Shown one piece after another: positions 1-9,703 of a stretch of DNA of 38,848 bases. The stretch covers positions 1 through 38,848 of the forward strand of contig CAHJWK010000032.1 in assembly GCA_903642275.1 (NCBI GenBank). Direction: 5' to 3'. The notes beneath the pieces are model-generated. The model did not search any database, had not been told where the DNA came from, and saw only the letters and a list, made by a program, of their open reading frames with translations. Made by a program: the position numbers and the translations under genes. Positions within the stretch are counted from its first letter, which is position 1. Each line of letters begins with the position of its first letter. This DNA is from Chitinophagaceae bacterium (GTDB lineage Bacteria; Bacteroidota; Bacteroidia; Chitinophagales; Chitinophagaceae).

Positions 1-1280
1 GCATGCAGCAAGGTTATGATGTGTTTTTAAGTGATGGCGGTGTTATCAGTCAAAAATATAAATCTGAATTAAGTGAACATAAAATTGAATTTGAAGAAGG
101 CGGACACACAGCAGATAAAATTTTCAGCGCAACTGAAATAGTTAAGAGCCCCGGCATACCGGAAAAGAACGAAATGGTAAAATCCATTCGTGCAAAACAA
201 ATTCCAATCATCAGCGAAATAGAGCTGGCTTATCGCTTTAAAGGTGAAAGCAAAATCATAGCCATCACAGGCAGTAATGGTAAGAGTACAACCACATCTT
301 TAATATATCATATCTGCAAAAATGCAGGTATGAGTTGCGCAATTGTTGGCAACATCGGCTATTCATTCGCTAAACAGATTGCGGAAAATCCGAAGCCTTT
401 ATATGTGGCTGAAATAAGTTCTTTTCAATTAGATGATATAAAAGATTTTAGAGCTGATATTTCTCTTTTATTAAATATAACCGAAGACCATCTCGACCGT
501 TACGAATACAAATTTGAAAACTATATCAACAGCAAATTCCGCATCATACAAAACGCAACAACGAACGATTACTTTATCTATAACGCAGATGATGAAGCGA
601 TAAAAAATAAACTGCAGCAAACAACATTACACACCAACTTATTACCATTCTCTATGCAATACGAACCAACCAACGGCGGCTACATAAAAGGCAGCAACAT
701 GATGTTGCGTGTACGCGAAGAACGCATCAGCATGAGTATTTATGACTTTGCATTGAAGGGAAAACATAATCAATACAACACAATGGCAGCGGGCATTGCG
801 GCGGCAACAATGGGCATACGCAAGGAAAAAATCCGTGAGGCAATAAATGATTTTAAAAGCCTTGAACACAGGATGGAATTTGTGGCAATGGTGCGTGGCG
901 TTGAGTTTATTAATGATAGTAAAGCCACCAACATGAACAGTACATGGTTTGCACTCGAAAGTATGCAGAAGCCGGTGGTGTTAATTCTTGGCGGGCTTGA
1001 TAAAGGCAATGATTATAGCTTGATTGAAGGGCTTGTAAAAGATAAAGTGAAAGCCATTGTTTGCCTCGGCATTGATAATGCAAAAATTCATTTGGTATTC
1101 GATAATAAAGTTGAAAATGTTGTTGATACAAACAATGCGGAAGATGCAGTAAAGGCTTGTTTTAAGCTTGCCATAAAAGGTGATGTTGTATTGTTAAGCC
1201 CAGCTTGTGCAAGCTTTGATTTGTTTAAAAATTATGAAGACAGGGGAACGCAATTTAAAAATGCAGTGAAGGATTTATAA
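1..1280 (+). CDS. murD: UDP-N-acetylmuramoylalanine--D-glutamate ligase, 5'-truncated by window edge
   Basis: MurD is the cytoplasmic ligase that adds D-Glu to UDP-MurNAc-L-Ala using ATP. Counting from the ATG at 3, the ATP loop GSNGKST is at residues 90-96, the Mur ligase signature EDHLDRY at 161-167, and the C-terminal domain carries NDSKATN and LGGLDKG. The visible 425 residues begin inside the N-terminal Rossmann domain (QQGYDVFLSDGG), so about 20 residues including the glycine-rich start are missing. The ATG at 3 is therefore an internal Met, not the start. It is followed by ftsW after 12 bases, as expected for a dcw operon. Identity is certain; only the 5' end is unknown. Confidence 0.96.
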   Translation, partial: MQQGYDVFLSDGGVISQKYKSELSEHKIEFEEGGHTADKIFSATEIVKSPGIPEKNEMVKSIRAKQIPIISEIELAYRFKGESKIIAITGSNGKSTTTSLIYHICKNAGMSCAIVGNIGYSFAKQIAENPKPLYVAEISSFQLDDIKDFRADISLLLNITEDHLDRYEYKFENYINSKFRIIQNATTNDYFIYNADDEAIKNKLQQTTLHTNLLPFSMQYEPTNGGYIKGSNMMLRVREERISMSIYDFALKGKHNQYNTMAAGIAAATMGIRKEKIREAINDFKSLEHRMEFVAMVRGVEFINDSKATNMNSTWFALESMQKPVVLILGGLDKGNDYSLIEGLVKDKVKAIVCLGIDNAKIHLVFDNKVENVVDTNNAEDAVKACFKLAIKGDVVLLSPACASFDLFKNYEDRGTQFKNAVKDL

Positions 1281-1292
1281 GATAATGTTTAT

Positions 1293-2648
1293 ATGATAAC
1301 CACTTTTAAAGACCAGTTGTTTTCGCAATTAAATGCGGCACAGGACATCCATAGAAATATGGTGAAGAAGGCAACCGGTGATAAATTCATTTGGAGCATT
1401 GTGGTATTGCTTGCCATAACATCATTGCTGATTGTGTACAGTGCCACAAGTTCACTTGCTTATAAATATTATGATGGCAACAACACGATGTATCTGTTCA
1501 AGCAATTTGCGTTCATCGTTGTCGGCGTTCTGGTTATTTACTTCATGCACCGTGTTAACTATACAATCTATTCAAGGGTGTCATTGTGGTTATATCTTAT
1601 ATCAATTCCACTTTTAATTTATACATTATTTTTTGGTGTGGAAGTGAATGATGCAAGCCGCTGGATTAAACTGCCCGTTCTTAATCTTACCATTCAAACC
1701 AGTGACCTAGCGCGGCTTGCATTGTTCATGTATATCGCAAGGCAATTAAGCCGCAAGCAAAATGACATTAAAGATTTTAAGAAAGGTTTTTTGCCTTTGA
1801 TAATTCCCGTTGGAATTGTTTGTGTATTGATAATGCCAGCCAATCTTTCAACCGCATTATTAACGGGCATGACTTCTTTGTTGTTGATGTTTATTGGTCG
1901 CGTAAGCACTAAACATATATTATTGGTGTTTGGCATTGCAGCAATTCCTGTTATGCTGATTGTTGCTGTTGCTGTATCAACTTATAATAGCAATGCAAAA
2001 GATGATGACAATGCAACAACAAGCAAGCACAACGTGGCATCATCACTAACATCAATGGGCAGATTTGGAACATGGGTTCAGCGCACACAGGATTTTATGT
2101 ATGCAAAGAATGAGGACATTCCGTACCAGGTGCAGCAACAAAATATTGCCATTGCAAACGGCGGAATTTTATTCGGACTTGGTCCCGGTAACAGCAAGCA
2201 AAAAAATTATTTACCGCAGGCATATAACGATTCTATCTATCCAATCATCATAGAAGAATACGGTTTATTTGGTGGCTTATTCATCATCTTTTTATACCTC
2301 GTTTTTTTATTTCGATGTATTCGATTGTTTCGAAAATGTCCGTATGCATTTGGCGCTTTTCTTGCTCTGGGCTTGAGTTTCACATTAGTGATTCAAGCTA
2401 TTGCAAACATGGCAGTGGGTGTAAATCTTATACCTGTTACAGGTGTTACGCTGCCATTGGTTAGTATGGGCGGAAGTTCATTTTTATTCACCTGTGCATC
2501 CATCGGAATTATATTAAGTGTAGCAAGAAATATTGAAAGAGCATCAACAGATTTACCCGAAGGAAAGGAGTTAAATCCGCAACCTAAAGTAACGTTGGTA
2601 GAAGTAGATGATTTAAAAAGAAAAGTAAAACCAGAGCAGAAAAATTAA
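1293..2648 (+). CDS. ftsW: FtsW, septal peptidoglycan polymerase (SEDS family)
   Basis: This is a polytopic inner-membrane SEDS glycosyltransferase that polymerises septal peptidoglycan from lipid II together with a class b PBP. The protein has 451 residues, with many hydrophobic helices starting near residue 33 after a cytoplasmic N-terminal tail. The SEDS signature PVTGVTLPLVSMGGSS lies near residues 380-395. FtsW rather than RodA is chosen because of its position between murD and murG. A polar, Lys/Glu-rich C-terminal tail follows the last helix. The stop codon overlaps the murG start by one base (TAATG), implying translational coupling. No Shine-Dalgarno is visible at the ATG, which is usual for this phylum. 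Confidence 0.96.
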   Translation: MITTFKDQLFSQLNAAQDIHRNMVKKATGDKFIWSIVVLLAITSLLIVYSATSSLAYKYYDGNNTMYLFKQFAFIVVGVLVIYFMHRVNYTIYSRVSLWLYLISIPLLIYTLFFGVEVNDASRWIKLPVLNLTIQTSDLARLALFMYIARQLSRKQNDIKDFKKGFLPLIIPVGIVCVLIMPANLSTALLTGMTSLLLMFIGRVSTKHILLVFGIAAIPVMLIVAVAVSTYNSNAKDDDNATTSKHNVASSLTSMGRFGTWVQRTQDFMYAKNEDIPYQVQQQNIAIANGGILFGLGPGNSKQKNYLPQAYNDSIYPIIIEEYGLFGGLFIIFLYLVFLFRCIRLFRKCPYAFGAFLALGLSFTLVIQAIANMAVGVNLIPVTGVTLPLVSMGGSSFLFTCASIGIILSVARNIERASTDLPEGKELNPQPKVTLVEVDDLKRKVKPEQKN

Positions 2649-3745
2649 TGAGTGCTAAGAAAATCATAGTAGCTGGTGGCGGAACAGGCGGACATATTTT
2701 TCCGGCGATTGCAATTGCGAATGCGATAAAAGAATTGCAGCCGCAAACAGAATTTTTGTTTGTTGGTGCGATTGGAAAAATGGAGATGGATAAAGTACCG
2801 CAGGCTGGTTATGAAATTAAAGGTCTTGATATAGCAGGTTACGAAAGAAGTTCTTTGATAAAAAATTTCTGGCTACCGTTTAAGCTGATTAAAAGTTTTT
2901 TCCAGGTAAGAACAATTTTCAATGCATTCAAGCCAGATGCGGCGATTGGTGTTGGAGGTTATTCAAGCTTTCCTGTGTTGAAGCTGGCTCAAAAAAAAGG
3001 TATCAAAACTTTTATTCATGAAAGCAATTCGTTTGCAGGTAAGAGCAATATCATGCTTGGTAAACATGCCACTGAAATTTTTGTGGCAAGTGAAGGCATG
3101 AATAAATTTTTTCCTTCAGATAAAATTTTAAATACCGGAAATCCGGTTCGCAAAAGCATTGTAAATAGTTCTGTAAGTAAAGAAGATGCTTTGAATTTTT
3201 TTGGATTGGAACATCATAAACCAACCATATTAATACTTGGCGGAAGCCTTGGTGCAAGAAGTATTAATGATGTGATTTCACAACATATTGGTGAGTTTAA
3301 ATCATTAAATCTTCAGTTGATATGGCAAACGGGAAAGTCAACCGCTGCAGCATATTTGCAAAGAGCAAAAGCACACGCAAATGTGTGGGCTGACGATTTT
3401 ATAAATGATATGGATAAAGCCTATGCAGCTGCCGATATTGTTGTATCACGGGCAGGTGCTATGGCAGTTGCTGAATTATGCGTGGCAAAGAAGCCCGTGA
3501 TTTTTGTTCCATTTCCACATGCGGCAGAAGACCATCAAACAGTGAATGCAAGGTATTTGGTAGAACGTGATGCGGCAATCATGATTAAAGATGATTCGGT
3601 TAATGCATGGTTGTTTGGCGAGATAACAAGTCTTGCAAAAGATAAAATCAAACAGGAAAAATTATCAACCAACATAGCAGCATTTGCAGTAAAAGATGCT
3701 GATAAAAAAATAGCAGAAGCAATTCTGAAAAGTATAGGTGAATAA
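2648..3745 (+). CDS. murG: UDP-GlcNAc:lipid I N-acetylglucosaminyltransferase MurG
   Basis: MurG transfers GlcNAc to lipid I to make lipid II on the inner face of the membrane. The GT28 glycine loop GGGTGGH is at residues 10-16, HES at 124-126, the second glycine loop LGGSLGAR near 197-204, and the UDP-GlcNAc site SRAGAMAVAEL is in the C-terminal half. Its 365 residues are normal for the family. It starts in a TAATG overlap with ftsW and its last 8 bases overlap the murC start, so it is tightly embedded in the operon. Confidence 0.97.
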   Translation: MSAKKIIVAGGGTGGHIFPAIAIANAIKELQPQTEFLFVGAIGKMEMDKVPQAGYEIKGLDIAGYERSSLIKNFWLPFKLIKSFFQVRTIFNAFKPDAAIGVGGYSSFPVLKLAQKKGIKTFIHESNSFAGKSNIMLGKHATEIFVASEGMNKFFPSDKILNTGNPVRKSIVNSSVSKEDALNFFGLEHHKPTILILGGSLGARSINDVISQHIGEFKSLNLQLIWQTGKSTAAAYLQRAKAHANVWADDFINDMDKAYAAADIVVSRAGAMAVAELCVAKKPVIFVPFPHAAEDHQTVNARYLVERDAAIMIKDDSVNAWLFGEITSLAKDKIKQEKLSTNIAAFAVKDADKKIAEAILKSIGE

Positions 3746-5093
3746 ATTATCAACCATACAAAAAATTTATTTCATAGGCATTGGCGGCATCGGCATGAGT
3801 GCGCTTGCAAGATATTTTAAAAGTCTTGATGCAAGTGTAAGTGGCTATGATAAAACAATCACATCATTAACGCGTGAATTGGAAAATGAAGGCATTGATG
3901 TGCATTTTGAAGAAGACATAAATATGATTCCGAAAGATGTTGATGTGGTTGTTTATACGCCTGCAATTCCTTCAGACAACGAAGAACTGGTTTACTATAA
4001 AGAGAATAATTATACCGTTGTAAAGCGTAGCGATGTGCTGCAATGGATAACTGAAAGTTCGTTCAATATATGCGTAGGGGGAACACATGGCAAAACAACC
4101 GTAACCACGATGATAGCACACGTGCTTCGTGACAGTGGTTATGGTTGCAATGCCTTTCTTGGTGGCGTTTCAGCGAATTATAAAACTAATTTTTGGGCAA
4201 GTGAAAACAATGTTTCGGTGATTGAAGCTGATGAATATGACAGGAGTTTTTTAAAGCTTTCACCTGATGTGGAAGTGATAACGGCAATGGATGCAGACCA
4301 TCTTGATATATATGGTTCTGTTGTTGAATTAGAAAATGCATTTGTTGATTTTTCAAAGAAGATAAAAGACAATGGTTGCCTGGTTTCTAAATGCGGATTG
4401 AGAAGAAGCAAGGATTTGAATGCATCAACGCATTATAGTTATGCTTATGACAACGAAGCTGCTGATGTGTATGCTAATGAAATTGAAGTGGAGAACGGTT
4501 CTTATAAATATGATGTTGTTGGAAAAAACTGGAAGCTGGATAATGTTGAATTGCACATGGGTGGTTTGCACAATATTGAGAACAGCATTGCTGCGATAAC
4601 AGTAGCAAAATATTTGAAGATTGATGATGATAAGATTAAAAAAGCCATCAAAAATTTTAAAGGTGTTTACAGAAGGTTTGAATATGTATTGAAGAATAGT
4701 AAGCATTTGCTGATTGACGATTATGCGCATCATCCGGCAGAAATAAGAGCATTATTGAGCGGTGTTAGAAGTTTGTATGATGATAAGTTAACCGTGATTT
4801 TTCAACCACATTTATATAGCCGCACCAATGATTTTGCAGACGAGTTTGCAAATAGTTTGGATATGGCTGATGAAGTGATATTGTTACCAATTTATCCTGC
4901 ACGTGAAGTGCCGATGGAAGGAGTGACAAGTGAATTGGTTTTAAAAAAAATGGAGCTGCCGCAAAAACAAATTCTTGATAAAAATGCTATGCTGGATTGG
5001 GTGAAATTATACAAGCCCAAATTATTAGTGATGTGTGGCGCAGGCGATATTGATGCATTAGTTGAACCGGTGAAAAACATTTTAATGCAGTAA
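3738..5093 (+). CDS. murC: UDP-N-acetylmuramate--L-alanine ligase MurC (GTG start)
   Basis: MurC adds L-Ala to UDP-MurNAc, the first step of stem peptide synthesis, in the cytoplasm. Visible motifs are the Rossmann loop GIGGIGM (14-20), the ATP loop GTHGKTT (115-121), DEYDRSF in the central domain, and DDYAHHPAEI in the C-terminal domain. At 451 residues it is full length. The start is a GTG overlapping the murG 3' end by 8 bases; the next in-frame Met is residue 20 inside the glycine loop, so GTG is the only sensible start. It is followed by ftsQ after 3 bases. Confidence 0.97.
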   Translation: MNKLSTIQKIYFIGIGGIGMSALARYFKSLDASVSGYDKTITSLTRELENEGIDVHFEEDINMIPKDVDVVVYTPAIPSDNEELVYYKENNYTVVKRSDVLQWITESSFNICVGGTHGKTTVTTMIAHVLRDSGYGCNAFLGGVSANYKTNFWASENNVSVIEADEYDRSFLKLSPDVEVITAMDADHLDIYGSVVELENAFVDFSKKIKDNGCLVSKCGLRRSKDLNASTHYSYAYDNEAADVYANEIEVENGSYKYDVVGKNWKLDNVELHMGGLHNIENSIAAITVAKYLKIDDDKIKKAIKNFKGVYRRFEYVLKNSKHLLIDDYAHHPAEIRALLSGVRSLYDDKLTVIFQPHLYSRTNDFADEFANSLDMADEVILLPIYPAREVPMEGVTSELVLKKMELPQKQILDKNAMLDWVKLYKPKLLVMCGAGDIDALVEPVKNILMQ

Positions 5094-5096
5094 CAA

Positions 5097-6152
5097 ATGA
5101 GTGTAAAAACTAAAATAAAAACAATCGGTTGGTCAGTGCTTGGCTTGTGCTGTGTGGTGTTGCTGGTGTCAGCCATTAAAGCAAAAAGCGCTAAAGCATG
5201 TACTGCTATTGATATAAAAATTGATGATGCCACTCAAAATATTTTTATTAAGAAAGCAGATATACTTGATATATTAAATCAGAATGGAATCCGTGCAGGT
5301 GAAACTCTGGACGATATCAATTTAAGAAAAACAGAAGACCAGCTTGAACATAATGCATGGATAAAAGATGCGCAATTGTTTTTTGATAATCATCAAACAT
5401 TGCATGTAAATATTTCTGAACGTGAACCGGTTGCAAGAGTTTTTACGCTTTCGGGTAATTCATTTTACATAGATAGTACAGGTTTACGTTTGCCGGTGAA
5501 TGAAAATGCAACAGCAAGATTAATTGTGTTCACGTCATTTCCATCCGATAAAAAAATATTAGCAAAGCCGGATAGCTCAGTGTTAAATGATGTAAAAACA
5601 TTAGCGCAATATATTAATGCCAACAATTTTTTAAGCCAGCAAACTGCAGAAGTTAATATAACACAACAAGGCACTTATGAAATAACACCGGTTGTCGGAA
5701 ACCAGATTATAAGAATTGGCAACGCAGATAGTTTGAATGAAAAATTTACTAAACTGATTGCTTTCTATAAGCAGGTTTTTAATAAAGTCGGTTTTGAAAA
5801 ATACAGCGTGATTGATGTGCAATATGAAGGACAGGTTGTAGCGGTAAAAAGAGGTGAAGGCTATACAATTTCTGATACGGTAAAAGCAATGAAGCAATTA
5901 AAACAGGCAGATACAAAACTGAGTACTCTTTTAAATGATACAACATATTCAGCGCCGATTCCAAAGCTGAATGTTGATTCAATAAAAATTCTATCAGTTA
6001 AACATGTAACTAAAAAAACAGCAACGGCATCAACAAAAAATAAAACAAAAATTATTAATAAGAAGAAAGCAAAACCAATGGTAAGGAATCAATCAGTAAA
6101 AAATAAAAAGGCAGGTGCAAAGAAGCCGAAAGCAGTAATGAAGAAGCATTAA
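5097..6152 (+). CDS. ftsQ: Cell division protein FtsQ with lysine-rich C-terminal tail
   Basis: FtsQ is a bitopic divisome protein with a short cytoplasmic N-terminus, one transmembrane helix (about residues 10-27) and a periplasmic POTRA/beta domain. The POTRA-like part (about 36-110, with AWIKDAQL and ISEREPVARV) and the following beta domain (to about 250) support the assignment. The position murC-ftsQ-ftsA is canonical. The odd part is the last 50 residues (302-351), which are extremely basic, with 18 Lys and 1 Arg and very few acidic residues. By family topology this tail would be periplasmic; its role is unknown. Sequence conservation of FtsQ is low, so the name rests on domain pattern and synteny. 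Confidence 0.9.
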   Translation: MSVKTKIKTIGWSVLGLCCVVLLVSAIKAKSAKACTAIDIKIDDATQNIFIKKADILDILNQNGIRAGETLDDINLRKTEDQLEHNAWIKDAQLFFDNHQTLHVNISEREPVARVFTLSGNSFYIDSTGLRLPVNENATARLIVFTSFPSDKKILAKPDSSVLNDVKTLAQYINANNFLSQQTAEVNITQQGTYEITPVVGNQIIRIGNADSLNEKFTKLIAFYKQVFNKVGFEKYSVIDVQYEGQVVAVKRGEGYTISDTVKAMKQLKQADTKLSTLLNDTTYSAPIPKLNVDSIKILSVKHVTKKTATASTKNKTKIINKKKAKPMVRNQSVKNKKAGAKKPKAVMKKH

Positions 6153-6206
6153 TCGATAACAATTAACTAATAACTTTTTTCTATAAACAACAACTAAAAC
6201 ATCACT

Positions 6207-7619
6207 ATGAATCAGAATTTAAACGGCATTTCAAAACCTGTTTACGATGAAACAGGAATGCCGATTATTGTTGGGCTTGATATAGGCACAACAAAAATTG
6301 CTGCGATTGCCGGCAGAAAAAATGAATACGGCAAACTTGAAATTCTTGGGTTTGGTCGAGCCGATAGCAACGGCGTACAGCATGGCCAGGTGCTGAACAT
6401 TGACCAAACTATTAAAGCGATTCAAATGGCGTTGGCAAGCTGTGCGAAAAGCAACCCTGACCTTGAAATTAAAGATGTGTATGTAGGCGTTGCCGGCCAT
6501 CATATCAAGAGTTTGCAAACACGTGGCGACATTGTTCGGCAAAATCCTGATGTTGAAATTGAACGTTGGGAAATTGACCAGCTGATAGAAAATCAACGCA
6601 AGACTTTTATACCGGCGGGTGACCAGATTATTGATGTGATACCACAGGATTTTCATGTTGATAATTACCAGAACATCAAAGACCCGATTGGTATGAACGG
6701 AGTAAAAGTTGGTGCAAACTTTCACATCATAACCGGCGACAGAAATGCGATAAAAAATATCTATCGTGCTGTTGATAGAAGTGGTTTAAAAACAAAAGAC
6801 CTCGCATTGCAACCCCTCGCATCAGCAAGTGCGGTAATGAGTGAGATTGATATGGAGGCTGGTGTTGCTATTCTTGACATTGGTGGCGGTACAAGTGACC
6901 TTGCTGTTTTTTATGATGGCATATTAAAACACACTGCGGTAATTCCGTTTGGTGGTGAAAATATTACGAATGATATACGTATGGGTTTGGGTGTATTAAA
7001 AGGCCAGGCAGAAGCAATGAAGGTTCAGTTCGGAACTGCATTGGCCGATGAAGCAAAGGCAAATGCATTCATCACTATTCCTGGTTTAAAAGGAATGGCG
7101 CCAAAAGAAATCAGCGTAAAAAATCTTGCATCTATAATACAGGCAAGAATGAGCGAGATACTTGATTTCGTTACGTATCATATCAAACAAATTGGTTTGG
7201 ATGCACGTGCGTTGAATGGCGGTGTTATATTAACCGGCGGCGGTTCGCAGTTAAAACATCTTATCCAGCTTACTGAATATTGCACCGGTATTAATGCACG
7301 CATCGGTTATCCTAATGAACATCTTGCACCAAATCATATTGACGAATTAAAGAAGCCAATGTATGCAACCTGTATTGGTTTGATATTAAAAGGTTATAAT
7401 GATTATGAACATAAGCGCAAAGAGTTCGACAATAAATTTAAGAAAGTTGAAGTACCTGAAGTGCTGAAAAAAGATGAAACAAAAACGCCTGTTAAAGAAG
7501 AGAAGAAGCCAAAGATAAACATGGCAGCACGCACAAAAGGCTTAAACAATTTCTGGGATAAATTTAAAGACAGCCTGATTGATATGTTTAAAGAAGAAGG
7601 CGATAAAGAAATAAGATAA
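6207..7619 (+). CDS. ftsA: Cell division protein FtsA (actin-like membrane tether for FtsZ)
   Basis: FtsA is an actin-fold ATPase that links FtsZ filaments to the membrane and recruits the divisome. The phosphate-1 motif GLDIGTTK is at residues 23-30, phosphate-2 DIGGGTSD at 224-231, and the adenosine motif LTGGGSQLKH is further on. The final segment (about 447-461, NNFWDKFKDSLIDMF) is an amphipathic helix matching the FtsA membrane-targeting sequence. It is joined to the core by a Lys/Glu-rich linker. The 54-base gap from ftsQ shows no clear promoter. At 470 residues it is somewhat longer than the E. coli protein because of the linker. Confidence 0.97.
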   Translation: MNQNLNGISKPVYDETGMPIIVGLDIGTTKIAAIAGRKNEYGKLEILGFGRADSNGVQHGQVLNIDQTIKAIQMALASCAKSNPDLEIKDVYVGVAGHHIKSLQTRGDIVRQNPDVEIERWEIDQLIENQRKTFIPAGDQIIDVIPQDFHVDNYQNIKDPIGMNGVKVGANFHIITGDRNAIKNIYRAVDRSGLKTKDLALQPLASASAVMSEIDMEAGVAILDIGGGTSDLAVFYDGILKHTAVIPFGGENITNDIRMGLGVLKGQAEAMKVQFGTALADEAKANAFITIPGLKGMAPKEISVKNLASIIQARMSEILDFVTYHIKQIGLDARALNGGVILTGGGSQLKHLIQLTEYCTGINARIGYPNEHLAPNHIDELKKPMYATCIGLILKGYNDYEHKRKEFDNKFKKVEVPEVLKKDETKTPVKEEKKPKINMAARTKGLNNFWDKFKDSLIDMFKEEGDKEIR

Positions 7620-7664
7620 CCAACCATAAATTCAAATACTTACTAACCACAAAAATTAATTTCT

Positions 7665-9494
7665 ATGATACAGTTTGATTTGCCAAAGCAAAAATCATCA
7701 ATAATAAAAGTGCTTGGCGTTGGCGGCGGCGGCAGTAATGCCGTTAATTATATGTATGCTCAAAATATTGAAGGCACAGACTTCATTATCTGCAATACAG
7801 ATGCGAAAGCATTGGAGCAAAGTACTATTCCAAACAAGGTGCAGCTTGGTCCGCATCTTACACAAGGTTTGGGTGCAGGTGCAAACCCTGAAGTAGGCAA
7901 AAATGCAACGGAAGAGAGCCTGGAAGAAATCCGCCGCATTCTTGAAGTGAATACCAAGATGGCGTTTATATGTGCAGGCATGGGCGGCGGTACAGGCACC
8001 GGCGGCGCACCAATTATTGCGCAGGTTTGCCGTGAGATGAACATATTAACAGTGGGTATTGTTACAACGCCGTTTGGCTTTGAAGGTCCACGCAGGTTGT
8101 TGCAGGCTGAAGATGGTATAAAAAGATTGCAGCCTTATGTTGATACGTTGCTCATCATTAGCAATGATAAGTTGCGTATGCAATATGGTAATCTAAAAAT
8201 GAAGGAAGCCTTCAACAAAGCGGATAACGTTTTGGCAACTGCGGCTAAATGTATCACCGATATTATCAACAGCCGCGGACATGTTATTGTTGACTTTGCT
8301 GATGTATGCACCGTTATGAAAAATGGTGGCGTTGCTATTCTTGGAAGCTCCGCTGTGGAAGGCGAAAACCGCGCACAGAAAGCAATTGAAGAAGCATTGA
8401 ATTCACCGTTGCTAAATGATAATGATATACGCGGCGCTAAATGGATTCTCATCAACATCAACAGTGCAGAAGGTGAGTTTGAATGCACGATGGATGAACT
8501 TGAAATCATCAACAGTTACCTACGCATGCAGGCTGGCGAGTTAACTGATGTGATTGTTGGTATGGGTTACGATGCATCACTCGATCAAAAAATTGGTATC
8601 ACATTAATAGCAACCGGCTTTGAACAAAAAGACCCTGTTGCGGCTTTGCACAGGGAAACAATGCCTGCAAAGAAAATGGAGAAGCCAAAAGAAGAAAAGA
8701 TTGTAATGACGCTGGGCATTGATGGTGAAGAAAAGAAAATGTATGAGCAACCGCATTTGCCTTTTAAAGAAGAAAAGGTGGATGAATATGCGCCAACAAT
8801 GTCTGAACCTTTTGTTGAAATTCCGGTTATGAAAGTGGAAGTGCCGGTTGTTATTGAAACTGTTAAAGAAGAAGAAACAGTGTATGAATTGCAGATGCCT
8901 GAAGCAAAGGAAGAAGTGTTGATAATTGAGCCGGTGATGAAAGAAGAAGTGAAAGAAGTTGAGCCAGCAAGCATTTATGAGGAAGAGGAAGTGCCTTCAA
9001 TTCTTAACATACGTTACGAAGAAAAAACAGCAGAGAAGAAGCCAACTCCAAACATTTTAAGTAAGCCGGCAACTATTTATGCAATGCATACTGAAACGCC
9101 GGAACCTGAAATTAAAAAAGAACAGCCCAAGATTTTGTTTGAAGAAGAGCCAATGGTGTTTGACCTCGTGATTAAAGAAGATGTCGCGCCTACAAAACCC
9201 GCGCCGGCTGCGGTTTTCAATTTGCCTGCGAATGATGAGGAAGAAGAACAGAAACGCCGTGCAGATGAACGCATTGCCAAGCTGCGCAATCTTTCTTTTA
9301 ATATGAATACGGCTGATACAAGCGGCGAGTATGAAAATGTGCCTGCTTATGTGCGCCGTAATCTTGAACAGTTTGGAAACAGGTTTACAAGTGCTGAAGA
9401 TTTTTACAGCAAAGTTTCCGTAAAAAAAGACGAGAATAATAAAACACAAATCTCTACCATCAACACTTTTTTAGATGGTAAAAAGCCGGATTAA
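7665..9494 (+). CDS. ftsZ: Cell division protein FtsZ with long acidic linker
   Basis: FtsZ is the tubulin-like GTPase that forms the Z ring. Visible motifs are GGGGSNAVN near the N-terminus, the GTP tubulin signature GGGTGTGG (107-114), and the T7 loop VDFADV (209-214). The GTPase core ends near residue 330. A long linker of about 220 residues rich in Glu, Lys, Pro and Val follows (residues 331 to about 555), then a conserved tail with VPAYVRRNLEQ and a terminal NTFLDGKKPD, typical of Bacteroidota FtsZ. The 609-residue length is due to the linker. A strong terminator lies 30 bases after the stop, so ftsZ ends the cluster. Confidence 0.98.
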   Translation: MIQFDLPKQKSSIIKVLGVGGGGSNAVNYMYAQNIEGTDFIICNTDAKALEQSTIPNKVQLGPHLTQGLGAGANPEVGKNATEESLEEIRRILEVNTKMAFICAGMGGGTGTGGAPIIAQVCREMNILTVGIVTTPFGFEGPRRLLQAEDGIKRLQPYVDTLLIISNDKLRMQYGNLKMKEAFNKADNVLATAAKCITDIINSRGHVIVDFADVCTVMKNGGVAILGSSAVEGENRAQKAIEEALNSPLLNDNDIRGAKWILININSAEGEFECTMDELEIINSYLRMQAGELTDVIVGMGYDASLDQKIGITLIATGFEQKDPVAALHRETMPAKKMEKPKEEKIVMTLGIDGEEKKMYEQPHLPFKEEKVDEYAPTMSEPFVEIPVMKVEVPVVIETVKEEETVYELQMPEAKEEVLIIEPVMKEEVKEVEPASIYEEEEVPSILNIRYEEKTAEKKPTPNILSKPATIYAMHTETPEPEIKKEQPKILFEEEPMVFDLVIKEDVAPTKPAPAAVFNLPANDEEEEQKRRADERIAKLRNLSFNMNTADTSGEYENVPAYVRRNLEQFGNRFTSAEDFYSKVSVKKDENNKTQISTINTFLDGKKPD

Positions 9495-9524
9495 TGATTG
9501 CCTGGCATAGTGGTTTTAGTTGTG

Positions 9525-9555
9525 TCCCTCCTTTGTAACAGGAGGGATTTTTTTT
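9525..9555 (+). terminator. Rho-independent terminator after ftsZ
   Basis: An 8-base perfect stem (TCCCTCCT at 9525-9532 pairing with AGGAGGGA at 9540-9547) has a 7-base loop and is followed by eight consecutive T residues. It sits 30 bases after the ftsZ stop and should end the division operon transcript. Confidence 0.9.
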
Positions 9556-9703
9556 GTTTTATTTTGGGGGCTCTCATCGTTCATCTATCTATCAGCTTTA
9601 GTACGGGCTATACATTGTAAATACGGCACAACGCAACACACAAAACCTTCACCGTGTTTTTCAATGGAATCCTGTAGCCGCTCATCTTTTTAATTTTTAT
9701 CAG
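9556..9703. other. Intergenic spacer, no gene recognised
   Basis: No convincing ORF, RNA gene or promoter was seen here. The part from 9641 can be read as degenerate leading units of the 21-base repeat array that follows: CAAAACCTTCACCG at 9641 sits exactly three 21-base periods before the first clear unit at 9704. Confidence 0.5.

Noticed and set aside
8585-8974. Minus-strand 129-residue Ser/Thr/Ile-rich ORF within ftsZ
   Set aside because: Antisense shadow of the Glu/Lys-rich FtsZ linker; low complexity and no regulatory context.
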